Positions 49,299-62,001 are shown, numbered from the stretch's first letter. The stretch: DNA of 64,000 nucleotides from an uncultured Bacteroidales bacterium (GCA_902791295.1 CADAVI010000001.1:1-64000); one strand, 5' to 3'. Made by a program: numbers and translations. The notes: generated by a model from the letters alone, not told the origin.

Positions 49299-49912
49299 AT
49301 GCTGCAGTTCATCTCACACTACACCGACCGCTACACCTACCTTGACTCCATACGCTTCGCCCTCGAAGGCGGATGCCGGTGGGTGCAGCTCCGCATGAAG
49401 GGAGCCACCGACGACGACGTGCGGCCCATCGCCCGCGAAGCCCTCAGCCTCTGCCGCCAGGCAGGAGCCACCTTCATCATCGACGACCGTGTGGCCCTCG
49501 TCAAGGAACTGGGAGCCGACGGCGTTCACCTGGGCAAGAACGACATGCCCATCGCTGAGGCACGCCAGCTGCTCGGGCCCAACTGCATCATAGGCGGAAC
49601 GGCCAACACGTTTGCCGACATCGTAGCGCACCACCGCGCCTCGGCCAACTACATCGGCTGCGGGCCCTTCCGCTTCACCACCACGAAGGACAACCTCTCG
49701 CCCGTGCTCGGGCTGGACGGCTACCGCCACATTGTGGAGCAGATGCGCCAGGCCCGCATCGACCTTCCCATCGTCGCCATCGGGGGCATCACCGCCGGGG
49801 ACATTCCGGCCATTCTCGGCACCGGCATCACCGGCATAGCCCTCAGCGGCGCCATCCTGCGCGCCAGCGACCCCGTCAAAGAAATGAAACGAATCATCAA
49901 TATCACACAACC

Positions 49913-49916
<4 letters not shown>
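49299..49916 (+). CDS. thiE: Thiamine phosphate synthase
   Basis: 205 residues. Joins the pyrimidine pyrophosphate and thiazole phosphate to give thiamine monophosphate. Family motifs are [56 protein letters not shown] and [11 protein letters not shown]. Its arginine and the GTxNT-type loop are intact, unlike the second copy at 54332. ATG 49299 is chosen ([11 protein letters not shown]). The TGA overlaps the thiG ATG by four bases. Confidence 0.95.
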
Positions 49917-52385
<2,469 letters not shown>

Positions 52386-52390
52386 GCCTT

Positions 52391-53194
52391 ATGGAACTGA
52401 GCAGCACACAGAAACGGCGCTACAACCGCCACCTCATCCTGGAGCGTTTCGGGCGTGAGGGGCAGACGCGCCTCTTGCAGTCGAAGGTGCTCATCGTGGG
52501 GGCTGGCGGACTGGGCTCGCCGGTGGCGCTCTACCTTGCTGCGGCGGGTGTGGGCACCCTCGGGCTGGTGGACGGCGACCAGGTGAGCCTGACGAACCTG
52601 CAACGGCAGGTCATCCACAGCACGCCCGACGTGGGACGTCCGAAGGTGGACTCGGCGGAGGAGAAGCTCCGCGCCATCAACCCCGATGTGACCATCGTCA
52701 AGCATGAGGTGTATCTGAGCGAGGACAATGCGCTGGACATCATCCGTCCCTACGACTTCGTGATAGACGGCACGGACAACTTCGCCACGAAGTACCTCGT
52801 GAACGACGCCTGCGTCATGCTCAGCAAGGCGTTCTGCATGGGCGGCATCAGCCGCTACTCCGGACAGGTGATGACGCACCTTCCGGGCACGGCGTGCTAC
52901 CGCTGTCTGTTCCCCGAGCCGCCCGAGATAGCCGACGTGGAGACGTGCTCCACGGTGGGTGTGCTGGGCAGCATTGCCGGCATGCTGGGCACGGTGCAGG
53001 CCACCGAGGCCATCAAGTGTCTGGCGGGTGTGGGCGAGCCGCTGTGCAACGCTCTGCTCACCTTCGACGCGCTGACCATGGACTGGCAGCGATTTGACTT
53101 TCCGAAGAACGAGGACTGCGCTCTGTGCGGAGCGCATCCCACCATCACGCGGCTGAAGGAGTATGCCTTCAAGCCGTGCAGCAAAAAGATATAA
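52391..53194 (+). CDS. thiF: ThiF-type sulfur-carrier adenylyltransferase
   Basis: 267 residues. Adenylates the ThiS C-terminal glycine to prepare sulfur transfer. E1-like features are VLIVGAGGLGSPVALYLAAAG, NLQRQVIHSTPDVGRPK, VIDGTDNFATKYLVND, and paired zinc cysteines CYRCLFPEP and CALCGAHP. ATG 52391 is chosen; GTG 52382 overlaps the thiC stop and would add three residues. Four bases to thiH. Confidence 0.95.
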   Translation: MELSSTQKRRYNRHLILERFGREGQTRLLQSKVLIVGAGGLGSPVALYLAAAGVGTLGLVDGDQVSLTNLQRQVIHSTPDVGRPKVDSAEEKLRAINPDVTIVKHEVYLSEDNALDIIRPYDFVIDGTDNFATKYLVNDACVMLSKAFCMGGISRYSGQVMTHLPGTACYRCLFPEPPEIADVETCSTVGVLGSIAGMLGTVQATEAIKCLAGVGEPLCNALLTFDALTMDWQRFDFPKNEDCALCGAHPTITRLKEYAFKPCSKKI

Positions 53195-53198
53195 CGAT

Positions 53199-54335
53199 AT
53201 GTTTTCAGACGAATTAAAGAAAATCAGTTGGGAGGAGACCACGGAGCGCATCGCCTCCATGACTGACACGGATGTGCGGCGTGCACTGGCCAAGGAGCAC
53301 TGCGACGTGAACGACTTCATGGCGCTGCTCTCGCCTGCGGCTGAGCCGTATCTGGAGACCATGGCGCGCCTCTCGCGCAAGTACACCGAGGAGCGTTTCG
53401 GCAAGACCATCTCCATGTTCATTCCGCTCTACATCACCAACTCGTGCTCCAACTCGTGCGTCTATTGCGGCTTCCACCGCGAGAACCCCATGGCGCGCAC
53501 CATCCTCACGCCCGAGCAGATTGAGGATGAGTATCGTGCCATCAAGCAGCTGGCTCCGTTCGAGAACATCCTGCTGGTGACGGGCGAGAACCCGGCCAAG
53601 GCGGGTGTGCCCTACCTGGCCAAGGCGATTGACATTGCGAAGAAGTACTTCTCGAACATCAAGATAGAGGTGATGCCCCTGTCGGCTGAGGACTACAGAG
53701 AGCTGACCCACCACGGCCTGAACGGTGTCATCTGCTTTCAGGAGACGTACAACCGCGAGCACTACAACATCTACCACCCGCACGGCATGAAGAGCAAGTT
53801 CGAGTGGCGCTGCGACGGCTTTGACCGCATGGGCCAAGCGGGAGTCCACTCCATTGGCATGGGCGTGCTCATCGGCCTGGAGAAGGAGTGGCGCACGGAC
53901 GTGACGATGATGGCGCACCACTTGCGCTACCTGCAGAAGCACTACTGGAAGACGAAGTACTCGGTGAACTTCCCGAGGATGCGCCCTGCGCAGAATGAGG
54001 GCTTCCACCCCAACTGCTTCATGACGGACCGCGAGCTGGCTCAGGCCACCTTCGCCATGCGCATCTTCGACCACGACGTGGACATCTCATACTCAACGCG
54101 TGAGCCGGCATTCATCCGCGACCACATGTGCACGCTGGGCGTCACTACGATGTCGGCCGAGAGCAAGGTGAACCCCGGCGGCTACCACACCTATCCGCAG
54201 GCGCTGGAGCAGTTTACCGTGAGCGACGAGCGCACCGCCAAGGTCATCAACCAGCGCCTCAAGGAGCTGGGACGCGAGCCGGTGTGGAAGGACTGGGACG
54301 CTTCGTTCGACTTTTTTGGCAAGAGCGCCTCATGA
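53199..54335 (+). CDS. thiH: 2-iminoacetate synthase
   Basis: 378 residues. A radical-SAM tyrosine lyase that makes dehydroglycine for ThiG under anaerobic conditions. The cluster motif CSNSCVYCGF (Cys83, Cys87, Cys90) is of the CxxxCxxC type. VTGENPAKAGVPYLAKAI, GVICFQETYNREHY and HSIGMGVLIGL are typical ThiH blocks. ATG 53199 is chosen; a longer frame from 53163 overlaps thiF. The TGA overlaps the thiE2 ATG by four bases. Confidence 0.97.
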   Translation: MFSDELKKISWEETTERIASMTDTDVRRALAKEHCDVNDFMALLSPAAEPYLETMARLSRKYTEERFGKTISMFIPLYITNSCSNSCVYCGFHRENPMARTILTPEQIEDEYRAIKQLAPFENILLVTGENPAKAGVPYLAKAIDIAKKYFSNIKIEVMPLSAEDYRELTHHGLNGVICFQETYNREHYNIYHPHGMKSKFEWRCDGFDRMGQAGVHSIGMGVLIGLEKEWRTDVTMMAHHLRYLQKHYWKTKYSVNFPRMRPAQNEGFHPNCFMTDRELAQATFAMRIFDHDVDISYSTREPAFIRDHMCTLGVTTMSAESKVNPGGYHTYPQALEQFTVSDERTAKVINQRLKELGREPVWKDWDASFDFFGKSAS

Positions 54336-54868
54336 CGATAGTCATCACACTGCCGCACTTCTTTGCCGGAGAGGCTGAGCGCATAGCCCAGCTGCTGCAG
54401 CGGGGCGACGTGGATGTGGTGCATCTGCGCAAGCCCGAGGCGGCGCGCCAGAAGATGGAGGCGCTCATCCGGGCCATTCCGGCGGACCTGCACGGGCGGC
54501 TGGTGGTGCACGACCACCACGAGCTGGCCATGGCCTACGCGCTGAGGGGCATCCACCTGAACGGACGCCATCCCGAGGCCCCGGCGGGCTACGGAGGGCA
54601 GCTCAGCGTGTCGTGCCACTCGCTGGCAGAGCTGGCGGAGCGCAAGCGGGAGCCCTTTGCCTACCTGAGCCTCAGTCCCATCTTCGACAGCATCTCGAAG
54701 CAGGGATACCGCGCGGCCTTCACGGCCGAGGAGCTGGAGCGTGCCCGGCAGGAGGGCATCATAGACCGCCGCGTGATGGCGCTGGGCGGTGTGACATTCG
54801 ATAAACTGGACGCCGTGCGCCAGATGGGCTTTGGCGGCGGCATGATATTGGGAGACGCATGGAGATAG
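54332..54868 (+). CDS. Second, shorter ThiE/TenI-like protein
   Basis: 178 residues, about 25 shorter than ThiE. It keeps the barrel core: VDVVHLRKPEA, RLVVHDHHELAMAYALRGIHLNGRH, SVSCHSLAEL, YLSLSPIFDSISKQGY and VMALGGVTFDKL. The DDR of ThiE is replaced by HDHHE and the GTxNT loop by SCHS. It may be a TenI-type thiazole tautomerase or a divergent thiamine phosphate synthase. Translationally coupled at both ends: four-base overlap with thiH, ten-base overlap with thiD. Confidence 0.85.
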   Translation: MTIVITLPHFFAGEAERIAQLLQRGDVDVVHLRKPEAARQKMEALIRAIPADLHGRLVVHDHHELAMAYALRGIHLNGRHPEAPAGYGGQLSVSCHSLAELAERKREPFAYLSLSPIFDSISKQGYRAAFTAEELERARQEGIIDRRVMALGGVTFDKLDAVRQMGFGGGMILGDAWR

Positions 54869-55650
54869 TATTGACCATAGCAGGGAGCGACCCCTCGGCG
54901 GGGGCTGGTGTGCAGCAGGACCTGAAGACCATCACGGCGCAGGGCTGCTACGCGGCCACGGTCATCACGTCGCTCACCTCGCAGAACACGATGGGGGTGC
55001 GCTCGGCCATGAGCGTGCCGGCGGAGGTGGTGGCCTCGCAGCTGGACGCGGTGCTGGACGACCTGCAGGTGGGTGCCATCAAGATAGGCATGTTGCCCGA
55101 CACGGACGTGGCACGGGCAGTGGCGGAGCGCCTGCAGAACTACCTGAAGGAGCACGCTGTGCCAGTGGTGTATGACCCTGTGATGCTGTCCACCAGCGGC
55201 TATCACCTCATGCAGCCCGACGCCGTGGAGTACATCGCCACGCACCTTTTCCCCCTGTGCACACTCATCACCCCCAACCTGCCCGAGACGGAGTATCTCC
55301 TGCAGCGGCTGGGCGTGGAGCGCCCGCTGGAGAGCCTCGACCTGTCGGGCCGCCAGCTGGCGGAGCGCTACGGCACGGCCTTCCTGCTGAAGGGGGGACA
55401 TGCCGACTCGGCAGTGATGACCGACCGCCTGTACCTGGCGGACGGAGCCATCCACCGCTTTGAGGCGCGCAAGATAGAGAGCACCAACCTGCACGGCACG
55501 GGGTGCGCCCTGTCGTCGGCCATTGCCACGCAACTGGCGCTGGGGCACTCGCTGCCCGAAGCGGTGGAGACGGCCAAGCGGTTCCTCACCGAGGCCATTG
55601 CACGGGCGGCACATTTGGGCATCGGACACGGCAACGGTCCGGTGCAGTAA
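54859..55650 (+). CDS. thiD: Hydroxymethylpyrimidine (phosphate) kinase
   Basis: 263 residues. Phosphorylates HMP and HMP phosphate to the pyrophosphate used by ThiE. Ribokinase-fold motifs are IAGSDPSAGAGVQQDLKT at the start, DPVMLSTSGYHLM, TPNLPETEYLL, KGGH, and the anion-hole and catalytic segment HGTGCALSSAIA. Last gene of the operon, followed after eight bases by a terminator. The operon lacks thiO, thiL, thiM and any transporter. Confidence 0.96.
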   Translation: MEIVLTIAGSDPSAGAGVQQDLKTITAQGCYAATVITSLTSQNTMGVRSAMSVPAEVVASQLDAVLDDLQVGAIKIGMLPDTDVARAVAERLQNYLKEHAVPVVYDPVMLSTSGYHLMQPDAVEYIATHLFPLCTLITPNLPETEYLLQRLGVERPLESLDLSGRQLAERYGTAFLLKGGHADSAVMTDRLYLADGAIHRFEARKIESTNLHGTGCALSSAIATQLALGHSLPEAVETAKRFLTEAIARAAHLGIGHGNGPVQ

Positions 55651-55658
55651 TCCCACAG

Positions 55659-55688
55659 GGGGAGGCAGACTTTTGCCTCCCCTTTTTT
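55659..55688 (+). terminator. Terminator of the thi operon
   Basis: GGGGAGGCA (55659-55667) pairs with TGCCTCCCC (55674-55682), followed by six T. It abuts family 1 repeat copy E. Confidence 0.92.
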
Positions 55689-55781
55689 GCAACTAGTGGC
55701 GCACCCTGCGCTACATTAATTGCGCACGGTGCACGATTATAATAGCGCAGGGTGCGCAATTAATGTCGTGCACGGTGCGCA
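55689..55781. repeat. Dispersed palindromic repeat, family 1, copy E
   Basis: Begins GCAACTAGTGGCGCACCCTG. Four 13-base units: the first (GCGCACCCTGCGC) is the exact complement of the third (GCGCAGGGTGCGC). The second and fourth are complementary except at one central base. Orientation of the inner units differs from copies A and D, so the units have been inverted or converted. The stretch 55782-56045 beyond it holds no gene. Confidence 0.8.
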
Positions 55782-56045
55782 TGTAGAGGGGTGAACGGAG
55801 AGCAAAATGAGGAGGGCACGGAAAGCGCTTACACCTGCTGACGAATTTGCCCATGCCGCGTGCACAGAACGGCGCAGAGGGCGATGACGGCACGAGGCGA
55901 CGTGCTGCAAGCAACTGAACGGAGTGAATGATAACGACTTACACGTTGCCACTCAAGGTGCGTATTTTCTCGCCTTTCTCGTCATAATAGTGTGCTATCC
56001 GTACGATTTTAGCGTTCTTTTACTGCAGATTTGACAATATTTCCG

Positions 56046-56053
56046 TAATTTTG
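56046..56053 (+). promoter_or_regulatory. -7 element of the second SusC/SusD operon
   Basis: TAATTTTG at 56046-56053; predicted start near 56060, about 40 bases before the ATG at 56101. The -33 partner is not clear. Confidence 0.55.
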
Positions 56054-56100
56054 CAGGCTCAAACAACAAAACAGAGACGATTACACGAATAGCTGAGAGA

Positions 56101-59100
56101 ATGAGGAAAATACACACGATGAGCAAGCTGTCGAGCTTGCTCGCTATGACATTTTTATGGCTGTGCAGCCCCGTGGCGGTGGCACAGCACACAACTGCAA
56201 CCACACAGACAGCGGCCCAGCGCACCGTGGTGACGGGCCAGGTGAAGGACGAGCAGGGACAGCCTCTGCCCGGCGTGTGCGTGCTTGTGCCCGAGACGAA
56301 GCAGGGCGTGGTGACCGACCCCGATGGACGCTACACGCTCACGGCCGACCTCATGCCGGGGCGCACCATCGAGTACTCCTTCATGGGCTTCGCCACGCAG
56401 ACCGTGGTGTATGGCCACCAGAAGAAACTGAACATCATCCTGAAGGAGAGCAACACCGAGCTGGACGCCGTGGTGGTGACAGCCCGCACCAACATCAACG
56501 AGATAGACATACGCGGCAAGGCCGGCGTGGTGGAGAGCATCGACATGAAGCGCGTGGAGGAGAAGCCCATGATAGACTTCGCCCTCTCGCTCCAGGGCCA
56601 AGTGCCCGGACTCATGGTGGTGAACACCGGCGAGCTGGGCTCACGCCCGCAAATACGCATACGCGGCAACTCATCCCTGCGCAAGGGCAACGCCACCAAC
56701 GAGCCCCTCTACGTGCTGGACGGCAAGGTCATCAGCGCCGACGTGTTCTACAACCTCAACCCCACCGACATCAAGAGCATCAAGGTGCTCAAGAATGCCG
56801 CCGCCTGCGCCCTCTACGGCGTGAAGGCCGCCAACGGCGTGCTGGAAATCTCCTCACAGCGCGGCTACGAGGGCGCACCCTCCATCAACTACTCCACCAA
56901 CGTGGGCGTGACCACACGCGGACGCCGTGGCATTCGCATGATGAACTCGGCCGAGAAGCTGGAGCTGGAGCGCCTGCTGCAGAATCCCGAGACACCGGGC
57001 TACCGCTACAGCGCCGACTACTACAACAAGTACTACGCCAACGACCCGCAGCTGCCACAGCTCATCGCCGCCGGACAGGCCAAGCTCGACTCGCTCCGCC
57101 GCATCAACACCGACTGGTTTGACGAACTGCTGCGCAACAATGTCTATCACCGCCACTCGCTCAGCGTCAGAGGCGGCAACGGGCAGACCTCCTACTACAT
57201 CTCGGGCAACTACGCCTATCAGGGCGGACGCATCCGTGGCAACAACAAGGAGCGCATGGGCATCAGGCTCAACCTGGACCAGCGGCTGGGCAAGATTGGA
57301 TACCTCATGTTCAGCGTCGACGGAGCCTATGCGAAGACAAAGACTCCGAACGGCACCAACAGCAACCCCACCTCCCTCATCTACGAGCTGAACCCCTACG
57401 AGCAGAAGCACGGCACACTGTGGTCCTATCCCGGACAGACCTACAACGACCTCATGCACCAGTTTGAGGCCGAGTCGAAAGACAAGAGCGCCGGAGCCAG
57501 CGCCAGCCTCACACTCACACCGCTGCCCGGACTGGACGTGGCAGCCGTGGTGGGCGTTGACTTCCTGCTGGGCGACGCCGCGCAGTTTACCCCCTCCACC
57601 GCCTACTCGGAGCAGCACAGCGGAGCCGCCGAGGAAGCACGGGGCATCTACCAGAAAAGCAAGAACACCACGACCAACCTGACCGGCAACCTGCGCGTCA
57701 CCTACAACCGCACCTTCGCCGAGAAGCACGACGTGACCGTGGGCGCCAACATGGACTACTACCGCACCGACCTGGACAACCAGCTCATGCGCGGATACGG
57801 CGTCGGCACCATCAACTCGCCCGCCGCCATCAACCAGTCGCTCAGCGGCACACGCCAGCCCTATGTGAACGCCACACGAGACAAGATGGCGCAAGTGGGA
57901 TACGGAGGCGTGCTGGGATACACCTACGACAGCACCTACGACCTCTACGCCACCCTCAAGCTCGACGCCTCCTCCGTGCTGCCCAGCGACAAGCGATGGA
58001 ACAAGGCATGGGCCGTGGGCATCGGATGGACACCCACACAATACGCCTTCCTGCAAGACAACAAGTGGCTGACCAACCTCAACCTCAAGGCCAGCTACGG
58101 ACAGACCGCCAACCTCAACGGCGTGTCGGTGGCACAGACCGTGGCCAGCTTCGAATACGCCACCACCAGCTATGAGAGCACCAGGCCGCTCAACTTCATC
58201 ACACTCTACAACAGCGACCTCGTGCCCGAGCAAAACCACTCCATCGACTACGGCTTCTCCATCGAGCTGCTCAAGCGATTCACCATCGACATGAACTTCT
58301 ACACACGCAAGACCAAGCAGGCTCTGCTTGATGTGCCCATCCCCACATCTACCGGATTCAGCACACTCAAGCGCAACATCGGCGTGCTCCAGAACAAAGG
58401 CGTGGAAGTCAGCGTCAACGCCAAAGTCATCGACGGGTTCGACTGGCGATGCAGCATCGGCGCCACACTCGCCTACAACGAGAACAAGGTACTCGACCTC
58501 TACTACGCCGACCGCATCTACACCTACGAGGACGCTCTCGTGCCCGACTATGAAATCGGCAAGTCATACGACATGCTCTACGGACCCAAGTCGCTCAGCA
58601 TCGACCCGCTCACCGGATACCCCATGTTCCGCGGAGGCGACGGCGAAGAGAAATCGGCCACCAAGCCACTCACCAAGGACGACGTCATCGCACTCGGACA
58701 CCTCACACCACCCTACACCGGCACCGTCAGCCTGAACTTCGGATACAAGTCCTTCGACTTCGACATGGACTTCTACTACGTGCACGGAGGCGTGCAGCGA
58801 TACAGCTACACCTATGTGCGCAACAAGGACACCGCCAACAAGAACGCCGTCGGCGGACAGACCGGCAAGATGTGGTTCCGCCAGGGAGACGAGAACAAGA
58901 CCTACTGGACACCCTTCTACACCTCAGCCACCGCCGAGGAGAACATAGCACTCTACCCCAACTCCCGCACCGTGGGCAAGAGCGACTACCTCAAGCTCTC
59001 CATGGTGTCACTGCGATACCGAATCCCATCGGTCTGGACACAGAAGCACCTGCCCTGCGTGAAATACTGCACCGTGGGCCTGCAAGCCAGCAACCTCTAC

Positions 59101-59196
59101 ACCTGGACCTCCTACAACGAGAGCGACCCCGAAAGCGGACAGCTGGCCGGCACCACACAGCCCGTCTTCACCTTCAACCTCAACGTGACATTCTAA
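56101..59196 (+). CDS. SusC/RagA-type TonB-dependent transporter
   Basis: 1031 residues. Signal peptide (about 1-28), carboxypeptidase-regulatory-like domain (VTGQVKDEQGQPLPGVCVLV, about 45-120), then ELDAVVVTARTNINEIDIRG, a plug with DIKSIKVLKNAAACALYGVKAANGVLEISSQRG, and a barrel ending in FTFNLNVTF. The usual VLKDAAA reads VLKNAAA. Outer-membrane uptake of an unknown ligand. It heads an operon with SusD, a lipoprotein and an M16 protease, all rightward with short gaps. An in-frame ATG at 56119 is possible. Confidence 0.95.
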   Translation: MRKIHTMSKLSSLLAMTFLWLCSPVAVAQHTTATTQTAAQRTVVTGQVKDEQGQPLPGVCVLVPETKQGVVTDPDGRYTLTADLMPGRTIEYSFMGFATQTVVYGHQKKLNIILKESNTELDAVVVTARTNINEIDIRGKAGVVESIDMKRVEEKPMIDFALSLQGQVPGLMVVNTGELGSRPQIRIRGNSSLRKGNATNEPLYVLDGKVISADVFYNLNPTDIKSIKVLKNAAACALYGVKAANGVLEISSQRGYEGAPSINYSTNVGVTTRGRRGIRMMNSAEKLELERLLQNPETPGYRYSADYYNKYYANDPQLPQLIAAGQAKLDSLRRINTDWFDELLRNNVYHRHSLSVRGGNGQTSYYISGNYAYQGGRIRGNNKERMGIRLNLDQRLGKIGYLMFSVDGAYAKTKTPNGTNSNPTSLIYELNPYEQKHGTLWSYPGQTYNDLMHQFEAESKDKSAGASASLTLTPLPGLDVAAVVGVDFLLGDAAQFTPSTAYSEQHSGAAEEARGIYQKSKNTTTNLTGNLRVTYNRTFAEKHDVTVGANMDYYRTDLDNQLMRGYGVGTINSPAAINQSLSGTRQPYVNATRDKMAQVGYGGVLGYTYDSTYDLYATLKLDASSVLPSDKRWNKAWAVGIGWTPTQYAFLQDNKWLTNLNLKASYGQTANLNGVSVAQTVASFEYATTSYESTRPLNFITLYNSDLVPEQNHSIDYGFSIELLKRFTIDMNFYTRKTKQALLDVPIPTSTGFSTLKRNIGVLQNKGVEVSVNAKVIDGFDWRCSIGATLAYNENKVLDLYYADRIYTYEDALVPDYEIGKSYDMLYGPKSLSIDPLTGYPMFRGGDGEEKSATKPLTKDDVIALGHLTPPYTGTVSLNFGYKSFDFDMDFYYVHGGVQRYSYTYVRNKDTANKNAVGGQTGKMWFRQGDENKTYWTPFYTSATAEENIALYPNSRTVGKSDYLKLSMVSLRYRIPSVWTQKHLPCVKYCTVGLQASNLYTWTSYNESDPESGQLAGTTQPVFTFNLNVTF

Positions 59197-59271
59197 GCAG
59201 CAAGAACTAGCAAGACGAGTCTGCCCGGAAAGACCAGCAAGACAATATATAACAGCAACAAAACCACAAGC

Positions 59272-60660
59272 ATGACACTCAAACAACTATACCGCACCAT
59301 CGCACTCACCCTGCCACTCACCTGGCTCGGCGCCTGCTCGGTGGATGTGCCACCCCCAGACCTCTACAGCGACCCCGACGCCATCACCAACGTGGAAGCG
59401 GCGCGCTCGCTCCTCACCTCCTGCTACACCCTCTACCCACACTACGAGTACGAGTTCTCCACCCTGGGCAATGACTTCTGCCTCACGTCACTCTCGGGCA
59501 AGGACATCAACCAGCAGAACCTCTACAACTGGCAGGACAAGGACATCAGCTCGCTGGCCACCGACATGTGGCTGGCCTACTACAACTGCATCGCCAACTG
59601 CGACGTGCTCATGGAGCGGCTCGACAAGGTGAAGACCGCCTCCACCAGCGCAGCCGACGCCAAGCGAGCCATCACCGCTGAGGTGAAGACCCTCAAGGCC
59701 CTGTGCTACTTCCAGCTCCTGCGCATCTACGCACCAGCCTACAGCCAAGGAGGCGAAGCCGACGGCATCGTGCTGAAGAACCGCGTCGGACTCGAGTTCC
59801 CCAAGCGCAGCAGCCTTGCGCAATGCGTGGACTACATCCGCACCCTCCTCACCGAAGCAGCCGCCGTGGACAACGCCCCCAAGCGCAACGGATGGCTCTC
59901 GCAACAGGCAGCCCGCCAGCTGCTGGCACAGCTCAGCCTCTACACCGGACAGTATGACGAAGCACTCGCCCAAGCCAAGGAAGTGCTCAGCCACATGCCC
60001 GCCGGAGCCCTCAGCGCCAGCCAGTACCCACGCCTGTGGGACATCGCCACATGGGAAGGACGCATCTTTGCATTCAACACCGCACAGACCTATTACAACT
60101 CCTTGGAGTACAGCGCCACCGAAGGCGACCTCTTCGCGCTAAACCCCGCCCTCCGCATGGAGAACACCGACGCACGACGCGCCACCAACGAGCTCGCCAT
60201 GACGATGGCAGGCGAGGAGCGCACACTCCTGGGCAAGTACAACCTGCGCAACAAGAAAGGACTCAGCACCGCCTATATCGACCAGATGCGCTACGCCGAG
60301 ACCCTCTTCGTCGCCGCCGAGTGCGAGGCTCGCACCGGACACGAAGCCGAGGCACGGCAGCGCGTCAACACCTACCTCGAGGACATGGGCGCCACACCGC
60401 TGGGCGACAACCTCACAGGCACCGCCCTCGTGAAGGCTATCCTCAACGAGAAATGCCGCGAGCTGGCCGGCGAAGGACACAACTGGTTCGACCTGAAGCG
60501 CACCGGCACCACCCTGCCACGCCTCAAGCGCTGGGCCACAGCCATCGACAAGAACATCTCTGCGGACGACTACCGCTGGACCTTCCCCATCCCATCCTCC
60601 GAGTACAAGTACAACGAGAGCGTGACACAAAACCCCGGCTGGCCCCTCAACCGGAACTGA
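59272..60660 (+). CDS. SusD/RagB-family lipoprotein
   Basis: 462 residues. The lipoprotein signal ends at a cysteine in LTWLGACSVDVPP. Helical TPR blocks (QYDEALAQAKEVLSHMPAG), LFVAAECEARTGHEAEA and the C-terminal CRELAGEGHNWFDLKRTG match SusD. It pairs with the preceding SusC (gap 75 bases, containing AGCAAGA-type repeated words). The following 159-base spacer contains repeated GCAACGGCAAGCC-like words. Confidence 0.94.
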   Translation: MTLKQLYRTIALTLPLTWLGACSVDVPPPDLYSDPDAITNVEAARSLLTSCYTLYPHYEYEFSTLGNDFCLTSLSGKDINQQNLYNWQDKDISSLATDMWLAYYNCIANCDVLMERLDKVKTASTSAADAKRAITAEVKTLKALCYFQLLRIYAPAYSQGGEADGIVLKNRVGLEFPKRSSLAQCVDYIRTLLTEAAAVDNAPKRNGWLSQQAARQLLAQLSLYTGQYDEALAQAKEVLSHMPAGALSASQYPRLWDIATWEGRIFAFNTAQTYYNSLEYSATEGDLFALNPALRMENTDARRATNELAMTMAGEERTLLGKYNLRNKKGLSTAYIDQMRYAETLFVAAECEARTGHEAEARQRVNTYLEDMGATPLGDNLTGTALVKAILNEKCRELAGEGHNWFDLKRTGTTLPRLKRWATAIDKNISADDYRWTFPIPSSEYKYNESVTQNPGWPLNRN

Positions 60661-60819
60661 CAACGGGCACGGGCAATAGCCAGCAACGGTGAGCCTCATA
60701 ACGCGGCAACGGCAAGCCCAGCAGCACAGCAACGGCAAGCCATGCAGCATAAGAACGGGCAGCTCCATAACTCAACAAGACGAAACATTCATCTAAAATA
60801 AATCAAACTGTAATCAACA

Positions 60820-62001
60820 ATGAAGAAGATTCTATTCGCCCTCATGGGCCTCTGCACGCTAGCATTCACAGCGTGCGACAGTGACGACGACAACAAGTCA
60901 GAGCTCAGCAACCGCTGGAGCATCGACGAAGTGACTCAAACGCTCTACGACAGCGACACAGAGGGTGTCAGCGTGACCGTGCGCCTCGCCATGACCCCCA
61001 ACAAAGACGTGGTGCTCGAGCCTGTCATCACCTATGGCAACGACGCGATGAACAAGGTGTTCGAGACCGAGCAGTTCGTCACCATCCCTGCAGGCCAGAA
61101 GAGCACCACCTTCAAGGTGTGCGCCAATGGACTCGAGAGCATCCAGCAGAGCGGCTACATTTCCATCACCTTTAAGGAAGTGGCAGGCGTGAAGGCTGGC
61201 CAGGCTGCTTTCATATACGTCGCTCCGATGGGCGGCGAGGTGCAGACTCCCACAGCCGAACAGCAGGAGATGATGGCCACATGGAAGGACAACGGCTTCG
61301 ACGCGGAGAAGTACCTCGGCGTGCACAAAGTCTCCACCACCATCACCTTCAACGATGACGACAAGGAGCTGTACTTCGGCGGACAGCAGAGCATGGAGTA
61401 TAACGGATTTGTGACCATCAACGTGAGCCCCAACGCCACGGAAGACGACATCTGCCTCGTGATGAGCGGCAACGCCCTCGGCATGCAGAGCTTCCTCTAC
61501 AAGACCTTCAAGCTCAACACCGTGGAGGACGAGGACTACTGGCTGCAGAACGTGCACAATACGGATCTGCTCAAGCAGGTCAACTACAACGCTGCCACAG
61601 AGACCTTCAACGTGGCGCTGGAGATTCACGTGAACCTGGACGGCAGCATCATCTTCACCAAGCTGAACGAAGAGGACAAGGAGATTGTTGCCTTCGAGTA
61701 TGACTACTCTGCATGGAACCGCCAGCAGACCTTCGACACCTTCCTCTTGGACAATGGTGATGCTGGAGAGGAAGAGATTTCCATGGAAGAGGCTATCGAA
61801 CAGGGCATCACACTCAATCCTGCCGCTTGCCTCGGCTACAGCGACATCTCCTACGACGCGTGGGACGGCGGCGTGACCTCGCTCTACGTCACTCCTGCGG
61901 GCAGCTGGAACAGCACAGGCCTCGACTTCGTGTTCCCATTCGACTTCTCACTCGCCAGCGGCTACGAGAAGGTGAGTGTGCGCATCAGCATCGACGACTA
62001 A
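60820..62001 (+). CDS. DUF4929-like lipoprotein
   Basis: 393 residues. The lipoprotein signal ends at Cys19 (LAFTACDSDDD). Two beta-rich parts follow: an N-terminal DUF1735-like sandwich (about 30-140: VTVRLAMTPNKDVVLEPVI, FVTIPAGQKSTTFKV) and a C-terminal domain with YWLQNVHNTDLLKQVNYN and FVFPFDFSLASGYEKVSV. Its position after SusD is that of accessory surface-binding lipoproteins (SusE/F-like), here of the DUF4929 type. Its ligand is unknown. Confidence 0.75.
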   Translation: MKKILFALMGLCTLAFTACDSDDDNKSELSNRWSIDEVTQTLYDSDTEGVSVTVRLAMTPNKDVVLEPVITYGNDAMNKVFETEQFVTIPAGQKSTTFKVCANGLESIQQSGYISITFKEVAGVKAGQAAFIYVAPMGGEVQTPTAEQQEMMATWKDNGFDAEKYLGVHKVSTTITFNDDDKELYFGGQQSMEYNGFVTINVSPNATEDDICLVMSGNALGMQSFLYKTFKLNTVEDEDYWLQNVHNTDLLKQVNYNAATETFNVALEIHVNLDGSIIFTKLNEEDKEIVAFEYDYSAWNRQQTFDTFLLDNGDAGEEEISMEEAIEQGITLNPAACLGYSDISYDAWDGGVTSLYVTPAGSWNSTGLDFVFPFDFSLASGYEKVSVRISIDD

